This document shows positions 34,636 to 43,590 of a DNA stretch of 64,000 nucleotides, in pieces (position 1 is the stretch's first letter; every line of letters begins with the position of its first letter). This DNA comes from Candidatus Kaistia colombiensis (GTDB lineage: Bacteria; Pseudomonadota; Alphaproteobacteria; Rhizobiales; Kaistiaceae): the NCBI GenBank assembly GCA_029203105.1, contig CP119318.1, positions 1,440,501 to 1,504,500 of the forward strand, in the 5' to 3' direction. Position numbers and translations under genes: made by a program. Below the pieces are notes generated by a model. The model worked only from the letters and a program-made list of their open reading frames with translations, made no database searches and was not told where the DNA came from.

Positions 34636-35335
34636 ATGACGCCACGCGTTATGATCGTTGAGGACGAGGAGGCGCTGAGCCTCCTCCTCCGTTACAACCT
34701 CGAAGCCGAGGGCTATGCCGTCGAGGTGGTGCCGCGCGGCGACGACGCCGAGATGCGCCTGCTCGAGACCGTGCCCGACCTGCTGCTGCTCGACTGGATG
34801 CTGCCGGGCATCTCCGGCATCGAGCTCTGCCGCCGCCTCAGGGCGCGCGACGCCACCCGCAGCGCTGCCGGTGATCATGCTGACGGCGCGCGGCGAGGAG
34901 CAGGAACGCATCCGCGGCCTCGCCACCGGCGCCGACGACTATGTCGTCAAGCCGTTCTCCGTGCCGGAACTGATGGCCCGCGTCCGCGCCATCCTGCGCC
35001 GCTCGCGCCCGGAAGTGATCGCCTCGCTGCTGCGCGCCGGCGACATCGAGCTCGACCGGGAGACCCACCGCGTCCGCCGTTCCGGCCGCGAGTTGCATCT
35101 CGGCCCGACCGAGTTCCGCCTGCTTGAATATCTGATGAAGAGCCCCGGCCGCGTGTTTTCCCGCGAACAGTTGCTGGATGGGGTCTGGGGTCGCGACGTC
35201 TATGTCGACGAGCGCACGGTCGACGTCCATATCGGCCGCCTGCGCAAGGCAGTGAACCGTGGCCGTGTGAAAGATCCGATCCGCACCGTACGCGGCTCGG
35301 GCTATTCCTTCGACGACCAGTTCGCGATGGCCTGA
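34636..35335 (+). pseudogene. phoB: Phosphate response regulator PhoB, split by a one-base insertion
   Basis: The receiver domain shows VEDEEALS, phospho-acceptor Asp 53 (LLLLDWMLPG) and, after the break, LTARGEEQERIRGL and KPFSVPEL. An OmpR-type winged helix follows (GPTEFRLLEYLM, RTVDVHIGRLRKAV). Removing the extra G at 34864 gives the continuous ARDATRSLPVIMLTARGEEQ and a protein of about 232 residues, normal for PhoB. No other defect is visible, so sequence error is likelier than loss of the regulator in an otherwise complete Pho locus. Confidence 0.88.
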
Positions 35336-35357
35336 GGAAGCCTTTGATGGCTTCCTC
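35334..35357 (+). terminator. Hairpin overlapping the phoB stop codon
   Basis: GAGGAAGCC and its exact complement GGCTTCCTC enclose TTTGAT. The tail TATCTC is poor in T, so termination may be partial or Rho-assisted. It closes the pst-pho operon. Confidence 0.6.
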
Positions 35358-35360
35358 TAT

Positions 35361-35603
35361 CTCTCCCTCAGGAGACCTTCGCACAACATCGTCGACCTGC
35401 GCAGACCGTGCATTTCGGGTCGTCATCCCGACGAAGGTCGGGATCCATACACAAAGTTCCTTGGCCAAAAGGCTGGGCCACGGCCACCTTGGCCGGTGTT
35501 CATGGGCCCCGGCCTTCGCCGGGGCGACGAGTTCTGGCCCATGCGACGCAGAACGCGTGGCGACATTCGGTGTTCTGCAAAGGTCTCCACAGGGAGAGGT
35601 GAG
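35361..35603 (+). repeat. MITE-like element, copy 3 (forward)
   Basis: This copy runs from CTCTCCCTCAGGAGACCTTC to TGCAAAGGTCTCCACAGGGA and is closely similar to the copy at 19934 in the same orientation. It follows the phoB hairpin directly, in the gene-free stretch 35336-35803. Confidence 0.75.
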
Positions 35604-35636
35604 CGGAGACCCGCTTGTCTGATCGATCTATGCAAG

Positions 35637-35671
35637 AAGCCGCGTGCGAGGCCATCTCCGCGCGGCTTTTT
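35637..35671 (+). terminator. Candidate intrinsic terminator between element copy 3 and gcrA
   Basis: AAGCCGCG and CGCGGCTT form an 8-bp stem around a 16-base loop, followed by TTT on the plus strand. It could end any transcript reading on from phoB through the repeat element. Confidence 0.5.
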
Positions 35672-35803
35672 GCTGTCGGCGATCGGGCCAAGAGGGGCCC
35701 GAAAACAAATCGGCCGTGCGCCTCGGGGGGAGGGCGGCACGGCCGGGATTTGCGATCGCAGGCAGAAAGCGCGGGAAGCGCCGTCCGCCGCAGCGCGGCG
35801 CGA

Positions 35804-36337
35804 TCAGGCGCCGACGGCCTTCTTCTGGCGACGGTCATGCACGGGCTGATACGCGACCCGCGAATGATATTCGCAATAGGGGATGCCGGAATTCGAGCGC
35901 TGGCCGCAGAAGTGGAAATCCTCGGTGCTCGGATCGCCGATCGGCCATTTGCAGGTCTGCTCGGTCAAGGTCAGGATCGTCGCGTGCAGGCTGATCGGAA
36001 CGACGACGTCGTCCGAGCTGACCGGCCGGGGCATGCGCCGCGGCTCCGGCGCCAGCTGGCCGAGGGGCTTCAAGGCGGTGTTGCCTGCCACCAGCGGCCT
36101 GACGGGATTGGGGCGCCCCGTCGTGACGGAACGGCCATTGCTCGTCGTCGCGGGTTTGCGGGCGCGGGCGACCGGCGCCGTGGCCGGCTTGGCGCGACCC
36201 GAGAGGCTCAGCCGATGTACCTTGCCGATGACCGCGTTACGCGTTACGCCGCCGAGTTCCGAAGCGATCTGGCTTGCGCTCAGGCCGTCGGTCCAGAGCT
36301 TCTTCAGCAACTCTACCCGTTCGTCCGTCCAAGTCAT
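35804..36337 (-). CDS. gcrA: GcrA cell cycle regulator
   Basis: The 177-residue protein starts with the GcrA signature MTWTDERVELLKKLWTDGLS and the helix-turn-helix IASELGGVTRNAVIGKVHRL. A disordered Ala/Arg/Pro linker (about 50-125) leads to the C-terminal sigma-interacting domain with CKWPIGDP, FHFCG and YCEYH. GcrA acts with sigma70 at promoters carrying methylated GANTC sites. Its own upstream region holds four GANTC sites (36489-36573). Confidence 0.95.
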   Translation of the reverse strand: MTWTDERVELLKKLWTDGLSASQIASELGGVTRNAVIGKVHRLSLSGRAKPATAPVARARKPATTSNGRSVTTGRPNPVRPLVAGNTALKPLGQLAPEPRRMPRPVSSDDVVVPISLHATILTLTEQTCKWPIGDPSTEDFHFCGQRSNSGIPYCEYHSRVAYQPVHDRRQKKAVGA

Positions 36338-36459
36338 AGCGTGTCCTTGTCGGTCGGAGCGATACCCGGAATCCTGTCGCGGTCGTTCAGCCGGGATGCC
36401 GGACGACTACGGACGCCATACAAGGGTCAGGGGGAGGTACCTGCTCGATATTTCGTGTC

Positions 36460-36573
36460 TTAACGAAAAGTAAAATACTATATGGCGTGACTCGGTGACA
36501 AGAGTCGGAGGGATTCGCGGGCGCGGATCCGGCTGTTTTCCCCAACTTGCAGCGCCGTCCGGATCCTTGAGTC
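36460..36573. promoter_or_regulatory. CcrM/GcrA and CtrA-like sites between gcrA and argD
   Basis: Four GANTC sites occur at 36489, 36502, 36512 and 36569. TTAA-N7-TAAA at 36460-36474 differs by one base from the CtrA box TTAA-N7-TTAA. All lie in the 409-base gene-free stretch 36338-36746, which also must hold the argD promoter; an AT-rich segment at 36590-36670 is the best place for that. Confidence 0.5.
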
Positions 36574-36746
36574 CGGTCAAACGCTTAGCCGTCATGCGGC
36601 CCTTCCGGCGGGTGATTTGATTGACACAAATCGTCACGACCGTGATATAAGGGCAACGCAAAAAGGTGCTGCTCGGCGCGTCAGCCTCGGGTGGCACCTT
36701 TGATTTTTCAGCACCCGTTTCCGTGGTTTCATCCGAAGGAGGGGAT

Positions 36747-37979
36747 ATGAGCGCCCCCGATACCAGCGTTAACAAGACCTCGACCAGCCTCTTTGACACC
36801 TTTTCGCGTGCGCCGCTCGAGTTCGAGCGAGGCGAGGGGGCCTGGGTCTTTACGCGAGACGGAGACGCCTATCTCGATTTCTCCGCCGGCATCGCGGTGA
36901 ACACGCTCGGTCATGCCAATCCAATCCTCGTCCAGGCGCTGACCGAACAGGCCGGCAAGCTCTGGCACACGTCGAACCTGTTCCGGATCCCCGGCCAGGA
37001 GAAGCTGGCCGACACGCTGGTCGCGAACAGCTTCGCCGACCGCGTCTTCTTCGCCAATTCGGGCGCGGAGGCGAACGAGGCGGCCATCAAGACGGCCCGG
37101 CGCTATCACTATGTGAACGGCCAGCCCGAGCGCTATCGCATCCTCACCGTCGAGGGCGCCTTCCACGGCCGGACGCTGGCGACGCTCGCCGCCGGTGGCC
37201 AGCAGAAATATCTCGACGGCTTCGGCCCGAAGGCTGAAGGCTTCGACCAGGTGCCGTTCGGCGACATGGCGGCGATCAAGGCCGCGGTGACGCCGGCGAC
37301 CGCCGCCATCATGATCGAGCCGATCCAGGGCGAGGGCGGCGTGCGCGCCTTCCCGAACGCCTTCCTGCGCGAGCTTCGGGCGCTTTGCGACGCCGAGGGC
37401 ATGCTGCTGATCCTGGATGAGGTCCAGACCGGCATCGGCCGCACCGGCAAGCTGTTCGCCTATGAGTGGACCGGAATCACGCCCGACATCCTGACGGCGG
37501 CGAAGGGTATTGGCGGCGGCTTCCCGCTTGGCGCCTGCCTCGCCACCAACGAGGCGGCCAAGGGCATGACCCCGGGTACGCACGGCACCACCTTCGGCGG
37601 CAACCCGCTGGCGATGGCGGTCGGCAATGCCGTGCTCGACGTCGTGCTCTCCGACGGCTTCTTGGAGCATGTGCGCGAGACGGCGCGCTATCTGACCCAG
37701 CGTCTCGGCGGGCTGATGGACAGCCATCCCGGCGTCATCGACGACATTCGCGGCGAAGGCCTGCTCGTCGGCCTGCACGCCTTGAAGCCGATCCCGGACG
37801 TGGTCGCGGCGCTGCGCGGCGAGAAGATGCTGGCCGCTGGCGCCGGCGACAATGTCCTGCGACTGCTGCCGCCGCTGAACATCGGCAAGGCGGAAGTCGA
37901 CGCGGCGATCGAAAAGCTCGATGCCGCCTTTTCCGCAATCGAAGCCAATGCCGCGAATGCGGCACGGCAATCCGCCTGA
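36747..37979 (+). CDS. argD: Acetylornithine/succinyldiaminopimelate aminotransferase family ArgD
   Basis: The 410-residue class-III PLP enzyme catalyses the N-acetylornithine transamination of arginine synthesis. Motifs include FANSGAEANEAAIKTAR, EGAFHGRTLATLA, DEVQTGIGRTG and the PLP lysine in LTAAKGIGGGFP. GAAGGAGG precedes the ATG at 36747; a longer frame to 36666 lacks such a site. It ends 19 bases before argF, an arrangement common in Hyphomicrobiales. Confidence 0.94.
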   Translation: MSAPDTSVNKTSTSLFDTFSRAPLEFERGEGAWVFTRDGDAYLDFSAGIAVNTLGHANPILVQALTEQAGKLWHTSNLFRIPGQEKLADTLVANSFADRVFFANSGAEANEAAIKTARRYHYVNGQPERYRILTVEGAFHGRTLATLAAGGQQKYLDGFGPKAEGFDQVPFGDMAAIKAAVTPATAAIMIEPIQGEGGVRAFPNAFLRELRALCDAEGMLLILDEVQTGIGRTGKLFAYEWTGITPDILTAAKGIGGGFPLGACLATNEAAKGMTPGTHGTTFGGNPLAMAVGNAVLDVVLSDGFLEHVRETARYLTQRLGGLMDSHPGVIDDIRGEGLLVGLHALKPIPDVVAALRGEKMLAAGAGDNVLRLLPPLNIGKAEVDAAIEKLDAAFSAIEANAANAARQSA

Positions 37980-37998
37980 GCGGACGGGGCACAGCATT

Positions 37999-38922
37999 AT
38001 GGTTCGGCATTTTCTCGACCTGACGGATTTCGATTCCGCCACGCTCAGACAGATCATGGAAGGCGCCAAGCGCCTCAAGTCGGTGCGCGACGGTGCGCGC
38101 GACGGCGTCGGCCCGCTGGCCGGCAAGGTGCTGGCGCTCGTCTTCGAGCAGCCCTCGACGCGGACGCGCGTCTCCTTCGACGTCGGCATGCGCGAGCTCG
38201 GCGGCCAGACGCTGATGCTGACCGGCGCCGAGATGCAGCTCGGCCGCGGCGAGACCATCGCCGACACGGCGCGCGTCATGTCGCGCTATGTTGACGGCAT
38301 CATGATCCGCATCCTCGATCATGAGCAGCTGACCGAGCTGGCGGCCAACGCCACGGTGCCGGTTATCAACGGGCTGACGCGCCGCTCGCATCCCTGCCAG
38401 ATCATGGCCGACATCCTCACCTATGAGGAGCATCGCGGCTCGATCGCCGGCAAGACGGTGTCGTGGCTCGGCGACAGCAACAACGTCATGGCGTCGTGGG
38501 TGCATGCCGCGGCGCGCTTCGACTTCCGCCTGAAGATCGCGACGCCGGAGGAGCTTGCGCCGTCGCACAAGCTGCTGGACTGGGCGCGCAACAATGGCGG
38601 CGAGGTGATCGCCGGCGAGGATGCCGCCGACGCGGCCGCCGATTCCGATTGCATCGTCACCGACACCTGGGTGTCGATGGGCGACAGCGAGGCGGAGCGC
38701 CGGCACAATCTGCTGAAGCCCTACCAGGTCAACGCCCGTCTGATGGCGCGCGCCAAGAAGGACGCGCTGTTCATGCATTGCCTGCCCGCCCATCGCGGCG
38801 AGGAGGTGACGGCCGAAGTCATGGATGGACCGCAATCGGTCGTCTTCGACGAGGCCGAGAACCGGCTGCACGCGCAGAAGGGCATTCTTGCCTGGTGCCT
38901 GGGCGGCCCGGAGGCACTTTGA
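37999..38922 (+). CDS. argF: Ornithine carbamoyltransferase
   Basis: The 307-residue enzyme makes citrulline from ornithine and carbamoyl phosphate. It has the carbamoyl-phosphate motif FEQPSTRTRVSF (about residue 52), the HPCQIMAD segment (about 133), WLGDSNNVMASW and the ornithine-binding HCLPAHRGEEVT. It lies between argD and hslO and overlaps hslO by one base (TGATG). Confidence 0.95.
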   Translation: MVRHFLDLTDFDSATLRQIMEGAKRLKSVRDGARDGVGPLAGKVLALVFEQPSTRTRVSFDVGMRELGGQTLMLTGAEMQLGRGETIADTARVMSRYVDGIMIRILDHEQLTELAANATVPVINGLTRRSHPCQIMADILTYEEHRGSIAGKTVSWLGDSNNVMASWVHAAARFDFRLKIATPEELAPSHKLLDWARNNGGEVIAGEDAADAAADSDCIVTDTWVSMGDSEAERRHNLLKPYQVNARLMARAKKDALFMHCLPAHRGEEVTAEVMDGPQSVVFDEAENRLHAQKGILAWCLGGPEAL

Positions 38923-39908
38923 TGGATGAAGTTCAGCCGTTCGGCCCGGGATCGATCGATCCGGCGGGCGATGACGCCGTTCTCCCTTTCGCGGTCAATG
39001 GCCTCGACGTGCGCGGCCGCGCCATCCAGATGGGACCGGCGTTGTCGGCGCTGCTGGCGCGGCACGACTACCCGCTGCCGGTGTCGAAACTGCTCGGCGA
39101 GGCGGTCGTCCTCACTGTTCTGCTCGGTTCGTCGCTGAAGTTCGACGGCCAGTTCCTGCTGCAGACGCAGACGGACGGTCCCGTCGACATGCTCGTCGTC
39201 GACTATCGCACGTCCGGCGATATCCGCGCCTATGCCCGTTTCAAGGCGGAGCGGGTGGCGCAGATGGAGGCGGAGGGATTGTCCAAGCCCGAGCTTCTGC
39301 TCGGCAAGGGCATCCTGGCGATGACGATTGACCAGGGCGAGTTCACCAGCCGCTACCAGGGCATCGTGCCGCTCGACGGCGGCAGCCTGGAAGATGTCGC
39401 GCATACCTATTTCCAGCAGTCCGAGCAGATCCCGACGATCGTCCGCCTGGCGGTCGCCGAGATGATGACGCGCGAGGATGGCGGCGCGTCGCATAGCTGG
39501 CGCGCCGGCGGCTTGCTGGTGCAGTTCCTTCCCGAGGCCTCGATCGGCGCGCATCGCGACCTGTCGGGTGGTGACGCGCCGGAGGGGCTGGAGCCTCTCG
39601 CCCCGGAAGCGGACGCCTGGGCCGAAGCGACCTCGCTGGTCTCGACGGTCGAGGATCACGAGCTGATCGATCCCGACGTCCCGGCCGAACGCCTGCTCTA
39701 CCGTCTGTTCCATGAGCGCGGCGTGCGCGTCTACGACCCGGTGCCCGTCCGTGACAAGTGCTCGTGCTCGCGCGATCGCATCCAGGGCGTGCTGTCGAGC
39801 TTCTCGGCCGAGGAGATCACCGAGAGCATCGAGGACGGCGAGATTGCGGTCACCTGCGAGTTCTGCAGCCAGAAGTACGCCTTCGACCCGCAGGAATTTT
39901 TGGGCTGA
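38922..39908 (+). CDS. hslO: Hsp33 redox-regulated chaperone HslO
   Basis: The 328-residue holdase has the N-terminal Hsp33 domain and the C-terminal redox switch with the four zinc-binding cysteines in CSCSRDR and CEFCSQKY (about residues 280-315). Oxidation releases zinc and activates it under oxidative and heat stress. It is translationally coupled to argF, an order seen in related genomes. Confidence 0.94.
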   Translation: MDEVQPFGPGSIDPAGDDAVLPFAVNGLDVRGRAIQMGPALSALLARHDYPLPVSKLLGEAVVLTVLLGSSLKFDGQFLLQTQTDGPVDMLVVDYRTSGDIRAYARFKAERVAQMEAEGLSKPELLLGKGILAMTIDQGEFTSRYQGIVPLDGGSLEDVAHTYFQQSEQIPTIVRLAVAEMMTREDGGASHSWRAGGLLVQFLPEASIGAHRDLSGGDAPEGLEPLAPEADAWAEATSLVSTVEDHELIDPDVPAERLLYRLFHERGVRVYDPVPVRDKCSCSRDRIQGVLSSFSAEEITESIEDGEIAVTCEFCSQKYAFDPQEFLG

Positions 39909-39944
39909 GGCGTCGTCCAGCCCTCTCCCGACCCGCTCGTTGAC

Positions 39945-39971
39945 TTCACCTCTCCCTCAGGGAGAGGTGAA
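39945..39971. repeat. Minimal CACCTCTCCC palindrome between hslO and apaG
   Basis: TTCACCTCTCCC and GGGAGAGGTGAA flank TCA, forming a near-perfect 27-base palindrome. It is the outer unit of the larger family seen at 44756, 47946, 49205 and 63349, here without an interior. It lies between convergent hslO and apaG and could act as a transcript end. Confidence 0.65.
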
Positions 39972-39999
39972 AAGCGTACCCAGCCGAGCCGCTCAGGCC

Positions 40000-40392
40000 T
40001 TAATGCAAAACCCGTGGGGTGTTGGGGACGTCGAGGGAGAAGGCCGGGATCTCGACGGAGAACATTTCGCCGTTCTCGGTCTGCATCTGGTAGGTGCCGG
40101 CCATGATGCCGGACGGCGTCGAGAGCGGGCAGCCGCTGGTATATTCGAAGCTCTCGCCCGGCTTCAGCGACGGCTCCTTGCCGACGACGCCGACGCCCCG
40201 CACTTCTTCCGTCCGGCCCTTGCCGTCGGTGATGCGCCAGAAGCGCGAGCGAAGCTGGACGTTCTCAAGCCCGAGATTGACGATCTCGATCGTATAGGCC
40301 CAGACGTAGCGGTCTTCGCCCGGCGAGGAATCGTCCTCGACGAAGCTCGGCTGCACGGTCACCTGGATCGATCGCGTGACGGTTCGATACAT
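40000..40392 (-). CDS. apaG: ApaG protein
   Basis: The 130-residue protein has the ApaG/FBox-A-type fold, with YVWAYTIEIVNLG, FWRITDGKGRTEEVRGVGVVG and the ending FSVEIPAFSLDVP. ApaG (CorD) is linked in other bacteria to Co2+/Mg2+ resistance and Ap4A metabolism, but its molecular role is unsettled. The start at 40392 has GAGAAGAG before it. Confidence 0.93.
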   Translation of the reverse strand: MYRTVTRSIQVTVQPSFVEDDSSPGEDRYVWAYTIEIVNLGLENVQLRSRFWRITDGKGRTEEVRGVGVVGKEPSLKPGESFEYTSGCPLSTPSGIMAGTYQMQTENGEMFSVEIPAFSLDVPNTPRVLH

Positions 40393-40611
40393 CGGCACTC
40401 TTCTCGAAAATGATCCGAGGCTCATAGCGCCAAGCGAGGCGGGGCGTCAATCGCGCCTGACGCCGCATGGCTGGCGCGGCGCGCCGGTCCTGCGTTGTGG
40501 CAACGCGCAGGACATTTGAATCCGGCACGTTTCGCCATTGAATCCGCTGCGCTATAGTTGTGCGGGTTGTGAAACTGGGTTCGAGACGAGCCGGGCGAAA
40601 GGAGCATTTGA

Positions 40612-41022
40612 ATGCTGAAGGAATTCCGTGAGTTTGCCTTGAAGGGCAACGTGGTCGACCTGGCCATCGGCATCATCATCGGTGTCGCCTTCAGCGGCCT
40701 GGTCAATTCGATCGTCAATGACCTGATCATGCCAATCGTTGGTGCTGTGACCGGCGGCATCGACTTCTCCAACAAGTACATCCAGCTGGTTGGCGAACCG
40801 CAGGCGACCCTCGAAGCCGCCCGCAAGGCCGGCGCGACCATCGCCTATGGCAACTTCATCACCATCGCGATCAACTTCCTGATCATTGCCTGGATCCTGT
40901 TCATGCTGGTCAAGGGCATGAACAAGCTGAAGCGCGAGAAGGCGGCCGAGCCGGCTCCGGTGGCGACGCCGGAAGACGTGGCGCTGCTGCGCGAAATCCG
41001 CGACCTTCTTTCGAAGAAGTAG
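40612..41022 (+). CDS. mscL: Large-conductance mechanosensitive channel MscL
   Basis: The 136-residue channel subunit has the amphipathic N-terminus MLKEFREFALKGNVVDLA, a first membrane helix (about 15-45), a periplasmic loop, a second helix (about 82-105) and a cytoplasmic helix rich in charge. It releases solutes under hypo-osmotic shock. AAAGGAG precedes the ATG. Single-gene unit with its own terminator. Confidence 0.95.
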   Translation: MLKEFREFALKGNVVDLAIGIIIGVAFSGLVNSIVNDLIMPIVGAVTGGIDFSNKYIQLVGEPQATLEAARKAGATIAYGNFITIAINFLIIAWILFMLVKGMNKLKREKAAEPAPVATPEDVALLREIRDLLSKK

Positions 41023-41056
41023 TCCATCCGGTCTTCCGGTCGCACCAGCGCGTAGC

Positions 41057-41083
41057 AAACGGCGGCTCCTCGGCCGCCGTTTT
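41057..41083 (+). terminator. Intrinsic terminator after mscL
   Basis: AAACGGCGGC and GCCGCCGTTT enclose TCCTCG, followed by a short T run. It begins 34 bases after the mscL stop. Confidence 0.8.
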
Positions 41084-41199
41084 GTCTCGGTTGCGCGCTA
41101 GAGCGCTGGGTCGAGCCATCTCGCGACATCCTCCGAAACGGCGCCTTGATCTGAAGGACTTGGATCCACGGACAGGCGCCTGCAAAACTGGAAACGTGC

Positions 41200-42372
41200 G
41201 TGTCCGTCCATTCCGCATTGAATACGCTGCGCCCGGAAGCCAGCCAGGCTCCCGAAAGCGGTATCGTCGAGGTCTTCAACTATGGGCGTGACCGCGCCGG
41301 CCTGATCCCGCTCTGGGTCGGCGAGGGCGACCTGCCGACGCCTGCCTTCATCAGCGAGGCGGCGCAGGCCGCGCTGCTGGCCGGCGAGACCTTCTACACG
41401 CACCAGCGCGGCATTCCCGAACTGCGACAGGCGCTGGCCGGCTATCACGAGCGCCTCTATGGCCGCCCGTTCGATCCCGAGCGCTTCTTCGTGACGTCGG
41501 GCGGCATGCCGGCGATTCAGATCGCGCTGCGCATGGTCGCGGGCCATGGCGATGAAGTCGTCGTGCCGACGCCGGCCTGGCCGAATTTCGCCGCCGCCGC
41601 GGAAGTCGGCGCCGCTAGGGTTGTCGAAGTGCCGCTCACCTACGGCAATGCCGGCTGGACGCTCGATCTCGATCGCTATTTCGAAGCCGTGACGCCGCGG
41701 ACAAAAGCGTTGTTCCTCAATTCGCCCTGCAACCCGACCGGCTGGACGGCGACGCGCGACGAATTGCAGGCGATCCTCGATTTCGCCCGCGCGAAGGGGC
41801 TCTGGATCGTCTCGGACGAGGTCTATACGCGCTTCTTCTATGAGGGCGACCGCTCGCCTTCGTTCTATGACATCGCCGAACCCGACGACCGCATCCTCTA
41901 CGTCAATACGATGTCGAAGAACTGGGCGATGACGGGCTGGCGCGTTGGCTGGCTTTCGGCACCGCCCGCCTTCGGTCAGGTGATCGAGAATCTGATCCAG
42001 TATTCGAGTTCCGGCACGCCAAAATTCCTGCAGCGCGGCGCGGTCGCGGCGCTCGAACAGGGTGACGCCTTCATCGATTTCCAGCGCCAGCGCGCCGTCG
42101 AAGCGCGGGAGATCGTCTGCTCCGGCCTCGAGCGGACGGGCCGGGTGCGGCTGGTCCGGCCGGCCGGCGCCTTCTACGCCTTCTTCGCCGTCGACGGCGA
42201 GCCGGACACGCGCAAGCTGGCGCTGCGGCTGGTCGACGAGGCCAATGTCGGCCTGGCGCCGGGCGATGCGTTTGGGGCCGGCGGCGCCGGCTTCATGCGG
42301 CTCTGCTATCTGCGCAACCTCGACCAGATCCGCGAAGCGACCCGTCGCCTGGCGGAGTGGTTGTCGAAGTAG
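41200..42372 (+). CDS. Class I/II PLP-dependent aminotransferase
   Basis: The 390-residue fold-type-I aminotransferase resembles AspC/AlaA-like enzymes. It shows NSPCNPTGWTA, SDEVYTRFFYEG and the PLP lysine in NTMSKNWAMTGWRVGW. It starts with GTG behind GGAAA. The substrate cannot be told from sequence; neighbours (mscL, a nucleotidyltransferase gene) do not help. Confidence 0.88.
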   Translation: MSVHSALNTLRPEASQAPESGIVEVFNYGRDRAGLIPLWVGEGDLPTPAFISEAAQAALLAGETFYTHQRGIPELRQALAGYHERLYGRPFDPERFFVTSGGMPAIQIALRMVAGHGDEVVVPTPAWPNFAAAAEVGAARVVEVPLTYGNAGWTLDLDRYFEAVTPRTKALFLNSPCNPTGWTATRDELQAILDFARAKGLWIVSDEVYTRFFYEGDRSPSFYDIAEPDDRILYVNTMSKNWAMTGWRVGWLSAPPAFGQVIENLIQYSSSGTPKFLQRGAVAALEQGDAFIDFQRQRAVEAREIVCSGLERTGRVRLVRPAGAFYAFFAVDGEPDTRKLALRLVDEANVGLAPGDAFGAGGAGFMRLCYLRNLDQIREATRRLAEWLSK

Positions 42373-42433
42373 CTTCCCTTGGTTCGGTCTGACCTCTCTC
42401 TGAGGGTAGGTCGGACCAGAGCCCGGGACTTCG

Positions 42434-42578
42434 CCATCCACATCCTCAACATGCTGAGGAGGCCCAAAGGGCCGTCTCGAAGCGCGCAGAGTGGTCATGC
42501 CATCGATCGGCGGCCCATAGGCCGTGCGTCCTTCGAGATGGCTTGCTCGCGCAAGCCTCCTCAGGATGATGGAGGTGG
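42434..42578. repeat. CCTGAGG-type inverted repeat, second copy
   Basis: Left arm CCATCCACATCCTCAACATG with GCTGAGGAGGC pairs imperfectly with GCCTCCTCAGGATGATGG at the right; GTCTCGAAG and CTTCGAGA form the inner pairing. It is related to the block at 25311 by the CTGAGG...CTTCGAG order. It lies between convergent genes. Confidence 0.6.
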
Positions 42579-42640
42579 AGGGTTGCACAACAGGCTCTCG
42601 GGGTGGCGCCAAGATCTCGTGAGTGCGAGCCGGCCGAAGG

Positions 42641-43489
42641 TCAGCGTATAGCCGCAGGCGGCTCAATCCCGAGCGTGTCGCGAAGATGCGCCCAGGTCGC
42701 CGCTTCGAACCGTTCGGGCCAGTCGGCCCCCAGTTCCCGCGCCCTGCGCCGGGCTCGCGGCAGATAGAGCGCGGCATGGGCGAGATAGTTGGCGATCAGC
42801 GCGTCGCGCTCCGCCACCAGTGGCGGCAGGGCGGCGAGCGCCTTCTTCTGCTCCGCCGTGATCAGCCGGTTCAGATGCAGCACGCCGCCGCGATACGGCG
42901 TGTCGGTCTCCTCGACCAGCAGGTCGACGATCAGGTTGCGCAGAAAGAACAGGCCGGTGACCGAATTGAAATATTCGGCCCGACCCATGGCGAGCGGCAG
43001 CAATCCCAGGACGCGGAAGAATTCCTCGATCTGCCATTGCAGCCGCCCCGGGCTCGGTCGCTGCCTTTCTGCTGTCGCCGGCAGCGCTTCCAGCAGGCCG
43101 TCCGGATCGAACAGGATCCGCAGTCCCGCTTTCGTCCGCTGCGCGGCCTGCTCCGGCGTCGCGATATCAACGTCGACCCGAAGCCAGGCCGCGGTGATGG
43201 CGTTGATCAGCGTCGACTTCACCTGCCGGTCGCGCCACAGCACGATCTCGCCGAGCTGGCCAAGCGCGTCGCGCCAGAGCGTGGCGATTGCGTCGGTCGC
43301 GCCGTCGTCGGCGACAACGAGGAAATCGAGATCGCTATAGGCGTCGGCGAGGCCGGCGCCGTGGCTACCGCTCAGCGCCAGGGCGCGGATGCCGGGTTCC
43401 GCTTGGAGCGCACCGGTGATGGCGCGAATGGTGTGATCGATGTCGTCGGCGGGCGCCTGCGGCCCGTCGCTCTCGGCGGCATGGGACAT
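42641..43489 (-). CDS. Nucleotidyltransferase-domain protein
   Basis: The 282-residue protein carries the polymerase-beta-type nucleotidyltransferase motif SGSHGAGLADAYSDLDFLVV (about residues 39-58) and a later Asp (VDVDIATPE) that would be the third metal ligand. The C-terminal half is helical, as in aminoglycoside adenylyltransferase-like or GrpB/MNT-like proteins. GGGGGAGAG stands before the ATG at 43489. Substrate unknown; a drug-modifying role is possible but unproven. Confidence 0.8.
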   Translation of the reverse strand: MSHAAESDGPQAPADDIDHTIRAITGALQAEPGIRALALSGSHGAGLADAYSDLDFLVVADDGATDAIATLWRDALGQLGEIVLWRDRQVKSTLINAITAAWLRVDVDIATPEQAAQRTKAGLRILFDPDGLLEALPATAERQRPSPGRLQWQIEEFFRVLGLLPLAMGRAEYFNSVTGLFFLRNLIVDLLVEETDTPYRGGVLHLNRLITAEQKKALAALPPLVAERDALIANYLAHAALYLPRARRRARELGADWPERFEAATWAHLRDTLGIEPPAAIR

Positions 43490-43590
43490 GGTGCTCTCCC
43501 CCGGCGAGAGCCTAGCAGGCGGCGGCGAATGTTCAATCCGGCCGCCTTTCGATGGCGTCCGATCGCCGGTCGAGGGGCGCGGCCGATCCC

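Noticed and set aside
33886..35335. Programmed ribosomal frameshifting in phoU and phoB
   Set aside because: No slippery heptamer or downstream structure is at the shift points, and these families are not known for recoding; the same kind of extra base also breaks unrelated genes.
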